Shown here: positions 52,392-61,843 of the stretch, in pieces
Position numbering within the stretch: the stretch's first letter is position 1
How the letters are laid out: every line of letters starts with the position of its first letter
Assembly (NCBI GenBank): GCA_039028795.1
Contig: JBCCHJ010000010.1
Coordinates: 1 to 64,000, forward strand
DNA length: 64,000 nt
Origin: Thermohalobaculum sp039028795
GTDB lineage: Bacteria > Pseudomonadota > Alphaproteobacteria > Rhodobacterales > Rhodobacteraceae
Direction: 5' to 3'
Notes under the pieces: model-generated
Database searches by the model: none
What the model saw: only the letters and a program-made list of their open reading frames with translations
Told to the model about the DNA's origin: nothing
Translations under genes and position numbers: made by a program

Positions 52392-53561
52392 ATGGCCAAG
52401 ACCCTCGACGCCAACGCCGCCAAAGAGGCTTATTTTACAGCTTCCCAAGGCCAGCTGATCTGGGCCCGGTTCCGCAAGAACCGCACGGCGATGATCGCAG
52501 CCTGGTTCCTTGGCATAATCATCCTTTGCGGGTTCTTCGCGCCCTTTATCTCGCCCTACGACCCAACCATCGCAGGCCGGGACAAGGAGTACCTGAATGG
52601 TGCCCCGCAGATCCCAATGTTCTGTGACAAGAACGGCTGTTCCTGGACGCCCTTCCTGCACGGCGTCACCATGGAACTGGATATGGCGACGTTACGCCGT
52701 AAGCCCGTAGTGAACGAGGATGAGCGGCTGTATGTCGATTTCTTCGTTCAAGGCTGGGAGTACAGCTTTATCGACTGGTCCTGGGACCTACCGGGAGACA
52801 CCCTGGACGGCCGCTTCAAAGCTTTGACGTTCACCACTCACCTCTTCGGTTTGGACGGCGGCAAGATCCACCTGTTCGGCACGGACGGCGAAGGCAAGGA
52901 CGTCTTCAGCCGAACGTTCCACGCCATATGGACGTCAATGGCCGTAGGCACCATGGGCGTGCTAATCGCCTTTGTCCTTGCCCTGATCATAGGAGGGGTC
53001 GCCGGCTATTTCGGTGGCTGGATTGACTCCATACTACAGATGATCACGGACGCTATTCGAACGGTTCCGCCGATACCGTTGTTCATGGCATTGGCGGCGT
53101 TTACCCCGCCGGAATGGTCTTCGGAAACCCGGTTCTTCGTCATATCGTTGATCCTGGGCTTCATCGGTTGGCCGACCCTGGCCAGGCGCATCCGCACGCA
53201 CCTTTTGGCCGAAAGATCGCAGGAATATGTGCTGGCGGCGGAGCTTTGTGGAGCCTCTTCCGGCCACATCATCCGGCGCCATCTGCTGCCGTCGTTCACG
53301 TCTTACATCATCGTCGATCTGATGATCAGCTTCCCCTATATGGTGCGTTCCGAAACAGCGTTGTCCTTCATTGGCCTTGGCTTGAAGGACCCCGTGAACT
53401 CGCTTGGCGCGCTGATGTATTCGGTCACGGAAACCGACGTGCTGCGTAATTATCAATGGGAAGCGATCCCCGTCCTCTTCTTCATCGCCCTTGTCCTGGC
53501 CTTCGTCTTTGTCGGCGATGGGCTGCGCGACGCGGCCGATCCATACTCGGACAAGCGATGA
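52392..53561 (+). CDS. Peptide-type ABC transporter permease (DppC-like) with large loop
   Basis: 389 residues, longer than usual because about 110 residues lie between the first and second membrane segments (about 65-175). That periplasmic loop has two Cys (FCDKNGC) and several Trp. The rest is typical: FGTDGEGKDVFSRTFHA, then the EAA loop AELCGASSGHIIRRHLLPSF. A similar insert occurs in YejE-type and some alphaproteobacterial permeases. It overlaps the ATPase gene by four bases. Confidence 0.9.
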   Translation: MAKTLDANAAKEAYFTASQGQLIWARFRKNRTAMIAAWFLGIIILCGFFAPFISPYDPTIAGRDKEYLNGAPQIPMFCDKNGCSWTPFLHGVTMELDMATLRRKPVVNEDERLYVDFFVQGWEYSFIDWSWDLPGDTLDGRFKALTFTTHLFGLDGGKIHLFGTDGEGKDVFSRTFHAIWTSMAVGTMGVLIAFVLALIIGGVAGYFGGWIDSILQMITDAIRTVPPIPLFMALAAFTPPEWSSETRFFVISLILGFIGWPTLARRIRTHLLAERSQEYVLAAELCGASSGHIIRRHLLPSFTSYIIVDLMISFPYMVRSETALSFIGLGLKDPVNSLGALMYSVTETDVLRNYQWEAIPVLFFIALVLAFVFVGDGLRDAADPYSDKR

Positions 53562-54574
53562 CTCAATATCTTATCTCCATCCGTGATCTAACCATCCGGT
53601 TCAAGACCGATGAAGGTCTGATCATTGCCGTCGAGAATGTCAGCTTCGACATCGCCCCAGGCGAAGTTTTGGGACTGGTCGGCGAGTCCGGCTCGGGCAA
53701 GTCGGTGACCGCCAAATCGATCATGCAGTTGAACAGCGGCAACACGGTCTATGATCCTGCCAGTCGCATTACCTTGAACGTGCCGGGGGAGCCATCCTTG
53801 GAGGTCCTTTCGCTGAAGCGCGAAAAGGACATGATCCAGGTGCGCGGTGGCGCAGTCAGCATGATCTTCCAGGAACCGATGGCCTCCTTCGCGCCAGCCA
53901 TCACCATCGGCGACCAGATGGTCGAGCAATTGCTTCTGCATACTGACATGAACAAACGCCAAGCGCGGAAGCATTCCATCGAAATGCTGGACCGCGTCGG
54001 CATCAAAGATCCGGACGAGCGCATCGACCAATATGCGTTCGAGCTTTCCGGCGGGATGCGCCAGCGCGCGATGATCGCGACAGCCTTATCGACCAATCCA
54101 AAGCTGCTGATCGCGGACGAGCCGACAACAGCACTGGATGTGACGATCCAGGCGCAGGTTTTGGAGCTGATGAAGGGGCTGGTCGCGGAGTTCGGCATGG
54201 GGATCCTGTTCATCACCCACGACCTGGGCGTCATCGCTCAAACCGCCGACCGGGTGGCGGTTATGTATCTGGGCCGTATCCTGGAAACCGGCCCGGTGCG
54301 TGACGTAATCCGCAACCCGGCCCACGCTTATACTCAGGGCCTGATCAACGCGCTGCCGAAACTGGACGATCTGGACGCGCCACTGACCCCGATCCCCGGT
54401 GATATCCCTAGCCCGCTCGAACGCCCGTCGGGCTGCGTCTTCCACACGCGGAATTCTCAGCTACAACCGGGCTCGCGATATGAAACCGAAGTGCCGCCGA
54501 TGACCGAGGTCTCGCCCGGTCATTTCGCCGCCCTATTCCCGGAAGATGTCCCGGGCGGAATGGGGCAGACATGA
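53558..54574 (+). CDS. Peptide-type ABC transporter ATPase (DppD-like)
   Basis: 338 residues. Walker A is GESGSGKS, the signature is LSGGMRQR and Walker B is LLIADEPTTALD, followed by FITHDLGV. The C-terminal oligopeptide-transport extension has ALPKLDDLDAPLTPIPG and one Cys in SGCVFHTR; the usual four-Cys cluster is reduced. ATGA overlaps link it to both neighbours. The start at 53558 is set by the overlap. Confidence 0.93.
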   Translation: MTQYLISIRDLTIRFKTDEGLIIAVENVSFDIAPGEVLGLVGESGSGKSVTAKSIMQLNSGNTVYDPASRITLNVPGEPSLEVLSLKREKDMIQVRGGAVSMIFQEPMASFAPAITIGDQMVEQLLLHTDMNKRQARKHSIEMLDRVGIKDPDERIDQYAFELSGGMRQRAMIATALSTNPKLLIADEPTTALDVTIQAQVLELMKGLVAEFGMGILFITHDLGVIAQTADRVAVMYLGRILETGPVRDVIRNPAHAYTQGLINALPKLDDLDAPLTPIPGDIPSPLERPSGCVFHTRNSQLQPGSRYETEVPPMTEVSPGHFAALFPEDVPGGMGQT

Positions 54575-55416
54575 CCGCTCCCTTAATCACAATCGACAAT
54601 GTCTCGACTCATTACCCGCTGGGGCGGAAGCTGTTCGGCAAACCCCCGGTTCTGAAAGCGGTCGACGAAGTCAGCCTGCAGATCGAAAAAGGCAGCTTCT
54701 TCGGCCTGGTCGGCGAGTCCGGGTCCGGCAAAACCACCCTGGGCCGCGCCATCTTAAGGGCGGCGCCGATCACGCATGGTTCTGTGCGCTACAATGACGG
54801 GCAGGTTGATTATGATGTAGGCGATCTGCCCAAGGATAAAATGCGGGATTATCGTACCCGCGCTCAGTTGATCTTCCAGGACCCATACGCAGCCCTATCC
54901 CCTCGTATGACGGTGCGGGATATCATAGCCGAGCCCTTGGAGGTCATGCAGCTGACCTCATCTCGCGAGGAAACTGATGAGCGGGTTCGCGAAATCGCCG
55001 CGAAATGCCGGTTGAACCTGGAACACCTCCGCCGTTTCACGCATGCGTTTTCCGGCGGACAACGCCAGCGCATTTCAATCGCCCGCGCCCTGGTCTGCGG
55101 GCCGAAATTCGTTGTGGCGGATGAGGCTGTTGCCGCCCTGGATGTGTCGATCCAGGCTGATATCTTAAATCTGCTGAAACAGCTGCAGCGGGACCTGGAC
55201 CTGACAATCCTATTCATCAGTCACGATCTTAGCGTGGTCGCCCATGTCTGCGACTACGTGGCCGTCATGTACCACGGCAAGATCATGGAGCAGGCCCCGA
55301 CCCGGCAGCTTTTTGCCAACCCAACGCATGATTATACACACTCGCTGCTCTCGGCGATCCCGTCCTTGGACCCGGACAAACCACTGAGGCCAAAGGTCTA
55401 TAACCCCGAAGCATAG
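54571..55416 (+). CDS. Peptide-type ABC transporter ATPase (DppF-like)
   Basis: 281 residues, second ATPase of the importer. Walker A GESGSGKTT, signature FSGGQRQR, Walker B FVVADEAVAALD (Ala-Val where Pro-Thr/Val is usual) and FISHDLSVV. It ends shortly after AIPSLDPDKP, so the usual C-terminal Cys-containing extension is short. It closes the operon. Confidence 0.93.
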   Translation: MTAPLITIDNVSTHYPLGRKLFGKPPVLKAVDEVSLQIEKGSFFGLVGESGSGKTTLGRAILRAAPITHGSVRYNDGQVDYDVGDLPKDKMRDYRTRAQLIFQDPYAALSPRMTVRDIIAEPLEVMQLTSSREETDERVREIAAKCRLNLEHLRRFTHAFSGGQRQRISIARALVCGPKFVVADEAVAALDVSIQADILNLLKQLQRDLDLTILFISHDLSVVAHVCDYVAVMYHGKIMEQAPTRQLFANPTHDYTHSLLSAIPSLDPDKPLRPKVYNPEA

Positions 55417-55559
55417 ACTTCATTGGATTTATTCACGCGCTGAGAATAGCTCAGGGTGTGATGGCAGGGCCCCTATATTCCTACACCATACAAGCACCCT
55501 TGCCCCCATCGCGCCACTTCGTTAGGGAACACCCGCGCCATTAAGGCGAGGATCAGACC

Positions 55560-57056
55560 ATGGCCAAAAAGCAGAAAAAAGCGCCGCGGCCCAAGGCGGA
55601 AACGCCCCGCGGGTTTCGCGACTACTTCGGTGCGGACGTCATCCGCCGAAACGAAATGCTGCAAAAAATCTGCGCCGTCTATCATGACTATGGCTTCGAT
55701 CCTCTGGAAAGTTCTGCCGTCGAAACGGTCGAGGCACTGGGCAAGTTCCTGCCTGATGTGGATCGCCCGAACGAAGGCGTCTTTGGCTGGCAGGACGAGG
55801 ATGAAACCTGGCTGGCGCTGCGCTATGATCTGACCGCGCCGCTGGCCAGAGTCTTCGCCCAGCACCGGCGCGATTTGCCGAACCCTTACCGCCGCTATGC
55901 CGTTGGTCCTGTCTGGCGCAACGAAAAGCCGGGCCCTGGCCGGTATCGCCAGTTCTACCAATGCGATGCGGACACTGTGGGTGCGCCGCAAGTCGCGGCA
56001 GATGCCGAGATCTGCATGATGCTGGCCGATGCTTTCGAGGCGACTGGTATCAAACAAGATGACATCATCATCCGCATAAATAACCGCAAGGTTCTGAACG
56101 GTGTGATGGAGGTGATCGGCGTGCTCGATCCGGCAGATCCGGAAAAATTCGCTGCCGAACGCGGCACCGTGCTGCGTGCGATCGATAAGCTTGATCGGCT
56201 TGGTGACGACGGCGTCCGCGCCTTGTTGGGCGAAGGCCGCAAGGACGAAAGCGGCGACTTCACCAAAGGCGCCGGGCTCTCCCAAGGCCAGGCCGATATG
56301 GTCATGGGCTTCGTCACCGCACGGCGGGACACGGCGGCGGCGACCTGTGCGCAGCTCCGCGCCTTGGTGGAGTACTCGGATGCCGGGATGCAAGGCGTCC
56401 AGGAACTGGAAGTCATCGGTGAACTGATTGAAGCTCAGGGCTATCAGGCCCGTACGTTGATCGACCCGTCGGTGGTCCGGGGCCTCGGCTATTACACAGG
56501 TCCGGTCTACGAAGCTGAACTGACCTTCGAGATTATCGATGAAGACGGGCAAAAGCGTCAGTTCGGCTCAGTCGCTGGGGGTGGGCGATACGATGATCTG
56601 GTCAAGCGCTTCACCGGGGAATCTGTCCCCGCCACGGGCATTTCCATCGGTGTCGATCGCCTGTTGGCAGCGCTGAGTCTAGACCGGGTCGTTTCTGGGC
56701 CGGCGGACCATGGCCCCGTTGTGATCCTGGCCATGGACCGCGCCGAAATGGCCGCCTACCAGACGATGTGTGCCGAACTGCGCAATGTGGGCATCCGGGC
56801 AGAGGTATTTATGGGCGGCGGTAATATGGGTAAGCAGCTGAAATACGCCGACAACCGCAATGCCCCTATCGCCGTCATCGAAGGTGGCGATGAACGGGCG
56901 GCAAACCAGCTAACACTCAAAGATCTCGCTCTTGGCGCACGCCTGGCCGCCGAGATCGAGACCAACGAAGAATGGAAGGCCCAGCCTGCACAGAAAACCA
57001 TCGCACGGGCCGACCTTGTAGCCGAGGTCCGCGCAATGCTGGGCCGGGCCGGATAG
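55560..57056 (+). CDS. hisS: Histidyl-tRNA synthetase
   Basis: 498 residues, class II synthetase. Motif 1 region is PRGFRDYFG, motif 2 YRRYAVGPVWRNEKPGPGRYRQFYQCD, the histidine motif LGYYTGPVYE and motif 3 ATGISIGVDRLL. GAGG lies upstream of the ATG. The C-terminal anticodon domain ends with RADLVAEVRAML. It is followed three bases later by hisZ, so all His-related genes form one operon. Confidence 0.96.
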   Translation: MAKKQKKAPRPKAETPRGFRDYFGADVIRRNEMLQKICAVYHDYGFDPLESSAVETVEALGKFLPDVDRPNEGVFGWQDEDETWLALRYDLTAPLARVFAQHRRDLPNPYRRYAVGPVWRNEKPGPGRYRQFYQCDADTVGAPQVAADAEICMMLADAFEATGIKQDDIIIRINNRKVLNGVMEVIGVLDPADPEKFAAERGTVLRAIDKLDRLGDDGVRALLGEGRKDESGDFTKGAGLSQGQADMVMGFVTARRDTAAATCAQLRALVEYSDAGMQGVQELEVIGELIEAQGYQARTLIDPSVVRGLGYYTGPVYEAELTFEIIDEDGQKRQFGSVAGGGRYDDLVKRFTGESVPATGISIGVDRLLAALSLDRVVSGPADHGPVVILAMDRAEMAAYQTMCAELRNVGIRAEVFMGGGNMGKQLKYADNRNAPIAVIEGGDERAANQLTLKDLALGARLAAEIETNEEWKAQPAQKTIARADLVAEVRAMLGRAG

Positions 57057-57059
57057 GCC

Positions 57060-58178
57060 ATGCTGAACGACGCGCGATCTGGCCCAGCGCAGTCCGCGTT
57101 GAACGATGCGCTGGCACTTTTGGCAGGTCTGTTCTCTGGGGCTGGCTATACGCCGTTGGCAGCGCCGTACCTTTTTCCAGGCAACGTACTGCTCGACGTC
57201 TATGGCGAAGACCTTCGTGCCCGCGCCTTCTTGTTTCCGGATCAGGGACGCGGGAATGAGCTTTGCCTGCGCCCAGATTTCACCGTTCCGGTCGCTCTGG
57301 CACATGGAGAGTCTGGCTGGGATCGGCAGGCGGCATATGCCTATCAGGGGCCCGTCTTTCGCAACCAACCACAAGGGCAGGATCGCCCGGTTGAGTATCT
57401 TCAGGCAGGGATTGAACGGTTCGGCGATGTAGATGCGGTCACAGCCGATGCCCAGATCTTTGCCCTCTTGCATCGCGGTCTTGCGGCACTTGGGATTGGC
57501 CGGCCCCAGGCAACGATTGGGGATCTCGCCATTCCATTCGCGTTGTTGGATGCCTTGGACATGCCGGATCATCGGCGCACAGCTCTCAGACGGCATTTCT
57601 GGCGGCCCAACCGGTTTCAGGACCTGCTGCGTCGTGCGTGCGCGCCGCACAATCCGTCCAAATCGCGAATGGCCTTGCTGACAGACCCGGCCTGGGAGGA
57701 TCAGATCAGCAAGGCAGGCGAGGCGATCGGATTGCGCAAAACCAGCGATGTCGTCCAACGATTGGGGGATCTGGCCCGCGAAGCAAAGGCGCCACCGATG
57801 CGACGGGCAGATGCCGACCTCATCGGTGCTGTGCTGGGATGGCACGGCCCAGCGATGGAAGGCCCTGCTGCCCTGCGTGCGTTGACCTCAGACACCACAA
57901 TCGGCGCAGCTGTCGGTCGGATGGAGGCGCGGCTCGACGCACTGGCAGATCAGGGTATCGACCTATCCCGCCTGATCTTTGACGCCAGTTTTGGCCGTAA
58001 CCTCGAATACTATGACGGCTTCGTCTTTGAAATGCGGGCGCCCGGTCAGGGCGAACATCCTCCGCTGGCTGGCGGCGGGCGCTACGATTCCATGACCACG
58101 CGCTTGGGCGCACCCGAAGCGGTGCCCGCTATTGGCGGCATCATCCGGCCAGAGGCTGTTCTGGAGTCCCGGTCATGA
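57060..58178 (+). CDS. hisZ: ATP phosphoribosyltransferase regulatory subunit
   Basis: 372 residues, HisRS-like paralogue that activates short-form HisG and mediates histidine feedback. It keeps class II fold traces (LRPDFTVPVALAH, YAYQGPVFRNQPQG, FGRNLEYYDGFVFEM, LAGGGRYDSM) but lacks synthetase residues such as the full motif 3 Arg. ATGA overlap couples it to hisG. Confidence 0.95.
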   Translation: MLNDARSGPAQSALNDALALLAGLFSGAGYTPLAAPYLFPGNVLLDVYGEDLRARAFLFPDQGRGNELCLRPDFTVPVALAHGESGWDRQAAYAYQGPVFRNQPQGQDRPVEYLQAGIERFGDVDAVTADAQIFALLHRGLAALGIGRPQATIGDLAIPFALLDALDMPDHRRTALRRHFWRPNRFQDLLRRACAPHNPSKSRMALLTDPAWEDQISKAGEAIGLRKTSDVVQRLGDLAREAKAPPMRRADADLIGAVLGWHGPAMEGPAALRALTSDTTIGAAVGRMEARLDALADQGIDLSRLIFDASFGRNLEYYDGFVFEMRAPGQGEHPPLAGGGRYDSMTTRLGAPEAVPAIGGIIRPEAVLESRS

Positions 58179-58885
58179 CCAACCTGATCCTGGGCCTGCC
58201 GTCCAAGGGCCGCCTACAGGCCCACACGATCCGCTGGTTCGCGGATCGGGGCATCGAAATCACCCGGGATGGGACGGATCGGGAATATTCTGCCATCGCC
58301 CGGGGCATTGATGGTCTGAACGTCGTAATGCTGTCTGCTGGCGAGATTCCGCGGGAACTGGCAGCCGGAAGAATCCACCTCGGTGTCACCGGTGAGGATC
58401 TCATTCTCGAGCATCTGCCCAATCATGATTCTCTCGTGCGATTGGCCAGCCAGATGGGATTCGGCCAAGCCGACCTGATTGTGGCGATTCCGGCCTTTTG
58501 GGTCGATGTCGAGACCCTGCATGACTTGGATGAAGTCGCTCATTTGTTCCGTATAAGGAACAAAATACCCCTCCGCATAGCAACGAAATATCACAATTTG
58601 GCACGCCAGTTTTTCCAAAAAAACGGGGTTGCGGACTACCGATTGGTTGACAGTCAGGGCGCCACCGAGGCCGGACCAAAGAACCAGACAGCCGAGGCCA
58701 TTATCGACATCACTTCGACGGGAGAGACCCTGCGCGCCAACCATATGAAGCCCTTAGAAGACGGCCTTATCCTGCGCAGCCAGGCCACGTTATGGGTGTC
58801 AAAAAATGCTCCCTGGTCTGAAAAGGCCCAAGGCAGGCTGATGGCCTTGGAAACGGTGCTCGGCATCGTGTCCACGGACGGCTGA
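58175..58885 (+). CDS. hisG: ATP phosphoribosyltransferase, short form
   Basis: First enzyme of histidine synthesis, 236 residues. The short form lacks the C-terminal regulatory domain and needs HisZ. LGLPSKGRLQ at the start and DITSTGETLRANHMK-L (the PRPP loop region) are diagnostic. The HisZ-HisG pair next to hisS is a typical Rhodobacterales arrangement. Confidence 0.95.
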   Translation: MTNLILGLPSKGRLQAHTIRWFADRGIEITRDGTDREYSAIARGIDGLNVVMLSAGEIPRELAAGRIHLGVTGEDLILEHLPNHDSLVRLASQMGFGQADLIVAIPAFWVDVETLHDLDEVAHLFRIRNKIPLRIATKYHNLARQFFQKNGVADYRLVDSQGATEAGPKNQTAEAIIDITSTGETLRANHMKPLEDGLILRSQATLWVSKNAPWSEKAQGRLMALETVLGIVSTDG

Positions 58886-58897
58886 GACGCGCGATCC

Positions 58898-59800
58898 ATG
58901 TCTGATCTCAGCGCATGGATCCTGTCTGTGGAAGGCACTGAAACCGGGCGCCAAGCCGCGCTGATCCTGGCGCTTGTCGCGGCCGTCGCACATGCATCGC
59001 TTGGTGCAATGCAGAAGGGCCGTTTCGACCCCTGGCTCAGCCGGGGCGCCATCGATTTATGGGTTGGTGCTCTTTCTTTGCCACTTGCAATTTTCGTCGT
59101 CCCATTCCCCGGAAACGACCTATTAGTGCTATTTCCCGGCATGATGGTCATACATCTGGCCTATAAGTGGGTGCTGGCGATGGCCTATACGCGCGGCGCA
59201 TTCACCGCAGTTTACCCAGTCGTACGAGGCACCGGCCCCCTTGCAACCGTGCTGTTTGCAGGCTTGGTTTTCGGCGAGTTTTTCACGCCCGGACAATGGA
59301 CCGGCGTCGCTATACTTTGCGGCGGGATCTTCGCCCTGGCAGGATTTAATCTGGCCAACGAAAAGATCGATCCAGCCACCCTGCGCATGGCGTTGGCTTT
59401 GGCTGTTCTAACAGGCCTAATAACTGCGGTTTACACGGTTTACGACGCTTTCGCGATCCGCACAGCAGTCGATCCGCTGACCTTCATCGTGTGGTTCTTC
59501 CTGCTGGAAGCAGTACTCTTTCCGGCCCTGCTTTGGAACCGATGGCGCGTGGCAGGACCCGCCTTGCGTCCATTGTTCATTCGCGGCTTTTTTGGCGCCT
59601 TCATCGCCTATATATCCTTTGCATCCATCTTCCTGGCTACGCGGCTGGATAAGGTCGGAGAAGCAGCGGCATTGCGCGAAACATCGGTGATCTTTGCGGC
59701 CCTAATTGGCTGGCTGATCCTCGGGGAAAAGATCGGCCTGATCCGCGCTTTTCTGATGGTCGTGATCGCAGCAGGGGCAGTTCTGGTGGAGTTCGGGTGA
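58898..59800 (+). CDS. EamA/DMT-family transporter
   Basis: 300 residues with about ten membrane segments in two EamA halves (GARGAFTAVYPVVRGTGPL-like motif in the first; LRETSVIFAALIGWLILGEKIG in the second). Substrate unknown; the family exports metabolites or amino acids. It is 12 bp after hisG and may be read from the his operon. Confidence 0.88.
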   Translation: MSDLSAWILSVEGTETGRQAALILALVAAVAHASLGAMQKGRFDPWLSRGAIDLWVGALSLPLAIFVVPFPGNDLLVLFPGMMVIHLAYKWVLAMAYTRGAFTAVYPVVRGTGPLATVLFAGLVFGEFFTPGQWTGVAILCGGIFALAGFNLANEKIDPATLRMALALAVLTGLITAVYTVYDAFAIRTAVDPLTFIVWFFLLEAVLFPALLWNRWRVAGPALRPLFIRGFFGAFIAYISFASIFLATRLDKVGEAAALRETSVIFAALIGWLILGEKIGLIRAFLMVVIAAGAVLVEFG

Positions 59801-59894
59801 CACGCCGTGGTTGCATTGTTTTCTTAGCGGCACATTCTGTCGCACAATCACAGCAACTGATGACGCAACAGCTAAGGGATTGTATCAGGCGCGC

Positions 59895-60536
59895 ATGACA
59901 ACGACCGACAAACAAGAGATTAATCCGGTCCTGAAGCTGCTGCTGGAAATCGGCCCGCTTGCTGTTTTCTTCCTTACCTTCCGGTATGGCGAAGACATTC
60001 TGGCAAACCCGATGCTATTCAGCGGGCTGGAAATGGCAACCGGATCAGATGCGTTGCGCGGACAATCCGGACCTGTCTTCGTCGCTACGGCATCCTTCAT
60101 GGTTGCTATTGCAGTGTCGCTGACGGCATCCTGGTTTCTGACTAGGTCATTGCCTAAAATGGCCGTTGTGACCGCATTCGTTGTTGTCATTTTCGGCGGG
60201 CTAACCCTTTGGTTACAAGACGAAACTTTCATCAAAATGAAGCCTACAATCGTCAATGGAATCTTTGCGTTGATCCTGGGCTTTGGCCTGCTCCAGGGAC
60301 GCAGTTACCTGAAGTATCTGATGGGCGATGCGCTTCCGTTAACCGACCAAGGATGGATGATCTTCACTGGACGCTGGGTGATGTTCTTCATATTTCTCGC
60401 CATCCTGAACGAGATTGTCTGGCGCACGCAAACGACTGAAGATTGGGTCACCTTCAAGACCTTCGCGAACCTGCCGTTGACCTTGGCGTTCGTTGCGTTT
60501 CACTGGCCCTTCCTACAACGGCATTCGACCGAGTAG
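59895..60536 (+). CDS. yciB: Inner membrane-spanning protein YciB (IspZ/septation protein A family)
   Basis: 213 residues. The start LLLEIGPLAVFFLTFRYG is diagnostic, followed by five or six membrane segments and conserved motifs FGGLTLWLQDETFIKMKPTIVN and LNEIVWRTQTTEDWVTFK. The ATG at 59895 gives the family N-terminus. The protein has been linked to septation and envelope growth. Confidence 0.93.
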   Translation: MTTTDKQEINPVLKLLLEIGPLAVFFLTFRYGEDILANPMLFSGLEMATGSDALRGQSGPVFVATASFMVAIAVSLTASWFLTRSLPKMAVVTAFVVVIFGGLTLWLQDETFIKMKPTIVNGIFALILGFGLLQGRSYLKYLMGDALPLTDQGWMIFTGRWVMFFIFLAILNEIVWRTQTTEDWVTFKTFANLPLTLAFVAFHWPFLQRHSTE

Positions 60537-60545
60537 CAGCGGGGG

Positions 60546-61109
60546 TCAGTCAACGGGCCGGATCGACTCGCGGTCTCCCTTGGGTAGATTCGCAAACATT
60601 TCCGATATTGATTTCCCCAAAATCGGATGCACCCAACAAGGTGCGACATCTTGTGCAGGTCCCAGAACAAAGGCCCGCTCGTGCATGCGCGGATGCGGCA
60701 GAATCAGCTGGTCAGGCGCATGAATAACGCCGTTTTCTGCCTTGGCTTCCATCCACGAAACCATTGCCGATTTATCGGGCAGAATTTTCTGCCCACGCGC
60801 TAAGAAATCCAAGTCGAGGCTCCGAGGACCCCAGCGACGACCCCTACTGCGTCCGAATTTCGCTTCAACCCTATGAAGAATTGGCAAAATTTCAGGTGTC
60901 GGTAATTCGGTGTCGATCAAGGCAACTGCATTAACAAATTCAGGCCCGCTGCCAGGCGGCCAAGCTGGGGTCACGAAAATTCGACTAAAGTCGCGAATTG
61001 AAACTGGATGGTTTTGTGCTAAGTCGGCAGCCGACGCCTGGATGGTCGACGTAGGATCGGACTCGCCCGCCGGAAGATTGGCACCGAAGGCGACTAGTAA
61101 GCCGGTCAT
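60546..61109 (-). CDS. folK: HPPK (2-amino-4-hydroxy-6-hydroxymethyldihydropteridine diphosphokinase)
   Basis: Folate pathway kinase, 187 residues. The signature is RRWGPRSLDLDFL (acidic pair binding Mg2+), with FGANLP at the start, FVNAVALIDT, and LPHPRMHERAFVLGP near the end. About 130 bp of divergent promoter region separate it from the NYN gene; its stop faces the yciB stop. Confidence 0.95.
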   Translation of the reverse strand: MTGLLVAFGANLPAGESDPTSTIQASAADLAQNHPVSIRDFSRIFVTPAWPPGSGPEFVNAVALIDTELPTPEILPILHRVEAKFGRSRGRRWGPRSLDLDFLARGQKILPDKSAMVSWMEAKAENGVIHAPDQLILPHPRMHERAFVLGPAQDVAPCWVHPILGKSISEMFANLPKGDRESIRPVD

Positions 61110-61240
61110 ATTTTCGTCACTACGGGCATAGACATGACAGGCTCATGGGCTTAGTTAGCGCCTCGTACCGTAGATTACGGTCCCCGAGTATGAGTGCGTT
61201 TCTTCCCGGTTCAGAGGCCGGAGGCAAGTAGAGGAATAAC

Positions 61241-61843
61241 ATGTTCTATCGCGATGAACGATTGGCTTTGTTTATAGACGGGTCGAATCTGTACGCAGCG
61301 ACGAAGGCGCTGGGGTTCGACATCGATTATAAACTGCTTCGATCAGAATTTATGCGCCGCGGAAAAATGGTACGCGCGTTCTACTACACAGCTCTGATCG
61401 AGAATGAAGAATATTCGCCTATCCGGCCGTTGGTCGACTGGCTGGATTACAACGGGTTCACCCTAGTTACCAAGCCTGCGAAAGAATTCACGGACTCCAC
61501 AGGCCGCCGGAAGATCAAAGGGAACATGGATATCGAACTTTCCGTCGACGCGATGGAAATGGCTGACCATGTCGAACATATCGTTCTGTTCTCTGGCGAT
61601 GGCGACTTCCGCAGCTTGGTTGCCGCACTGCAGCGTAAGGGCGTGAGGGTCTCGGTCGTGTCCACCATTAGGTCGCAACCACCTATGATTGCCGATGATT
61701 TGCGCCGCCAGGCAGACAATTTCATAGAATTGGAAGAATTAAAGGATGTAATCGGCAGGCCGCCACGTCCAATGCCTGGGCCACATGATGACGACCCTGT
61801 CGCTGAAGAAGAAGATCAAGTTTCCGCCGCAGACGCCGAGTGA
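61241..61843 (+). CDS. NYN-domain protein (LabA/DUF88-like nuclease)
   Basis: 200 residues. LALFIDGSNLYAATK holds the first catalytic Asp and Asn, NMDIELSVDAMEM the next acidic residues and LFSGDGDFRSLV the DGDF motif, all as in PIN-like NYN RNases. The C-terminus is acidic and Pro-rich. Its last 59 bases overlap the UDG gene in another frame. The natural RNA target is unknown. Confidence 0.92.
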   Translation: MFYRDERLALFIDGSNLYAATKALGFDIDYKLLRSEFMRRGKMVRAFYYTALIENEEYSPIRPLVDWLDYNGFTLVTKPAKEFTDSTGRRKIKGNMDIELSVDAMEMADHVEHIVLFSGDGDFRSLVAALQRKGVRVSVVSTIRSQPPMIADDLRRQADNFIELEELKDVIGRPPRPMPGPHDDDPVAEEEDQVSAADAE

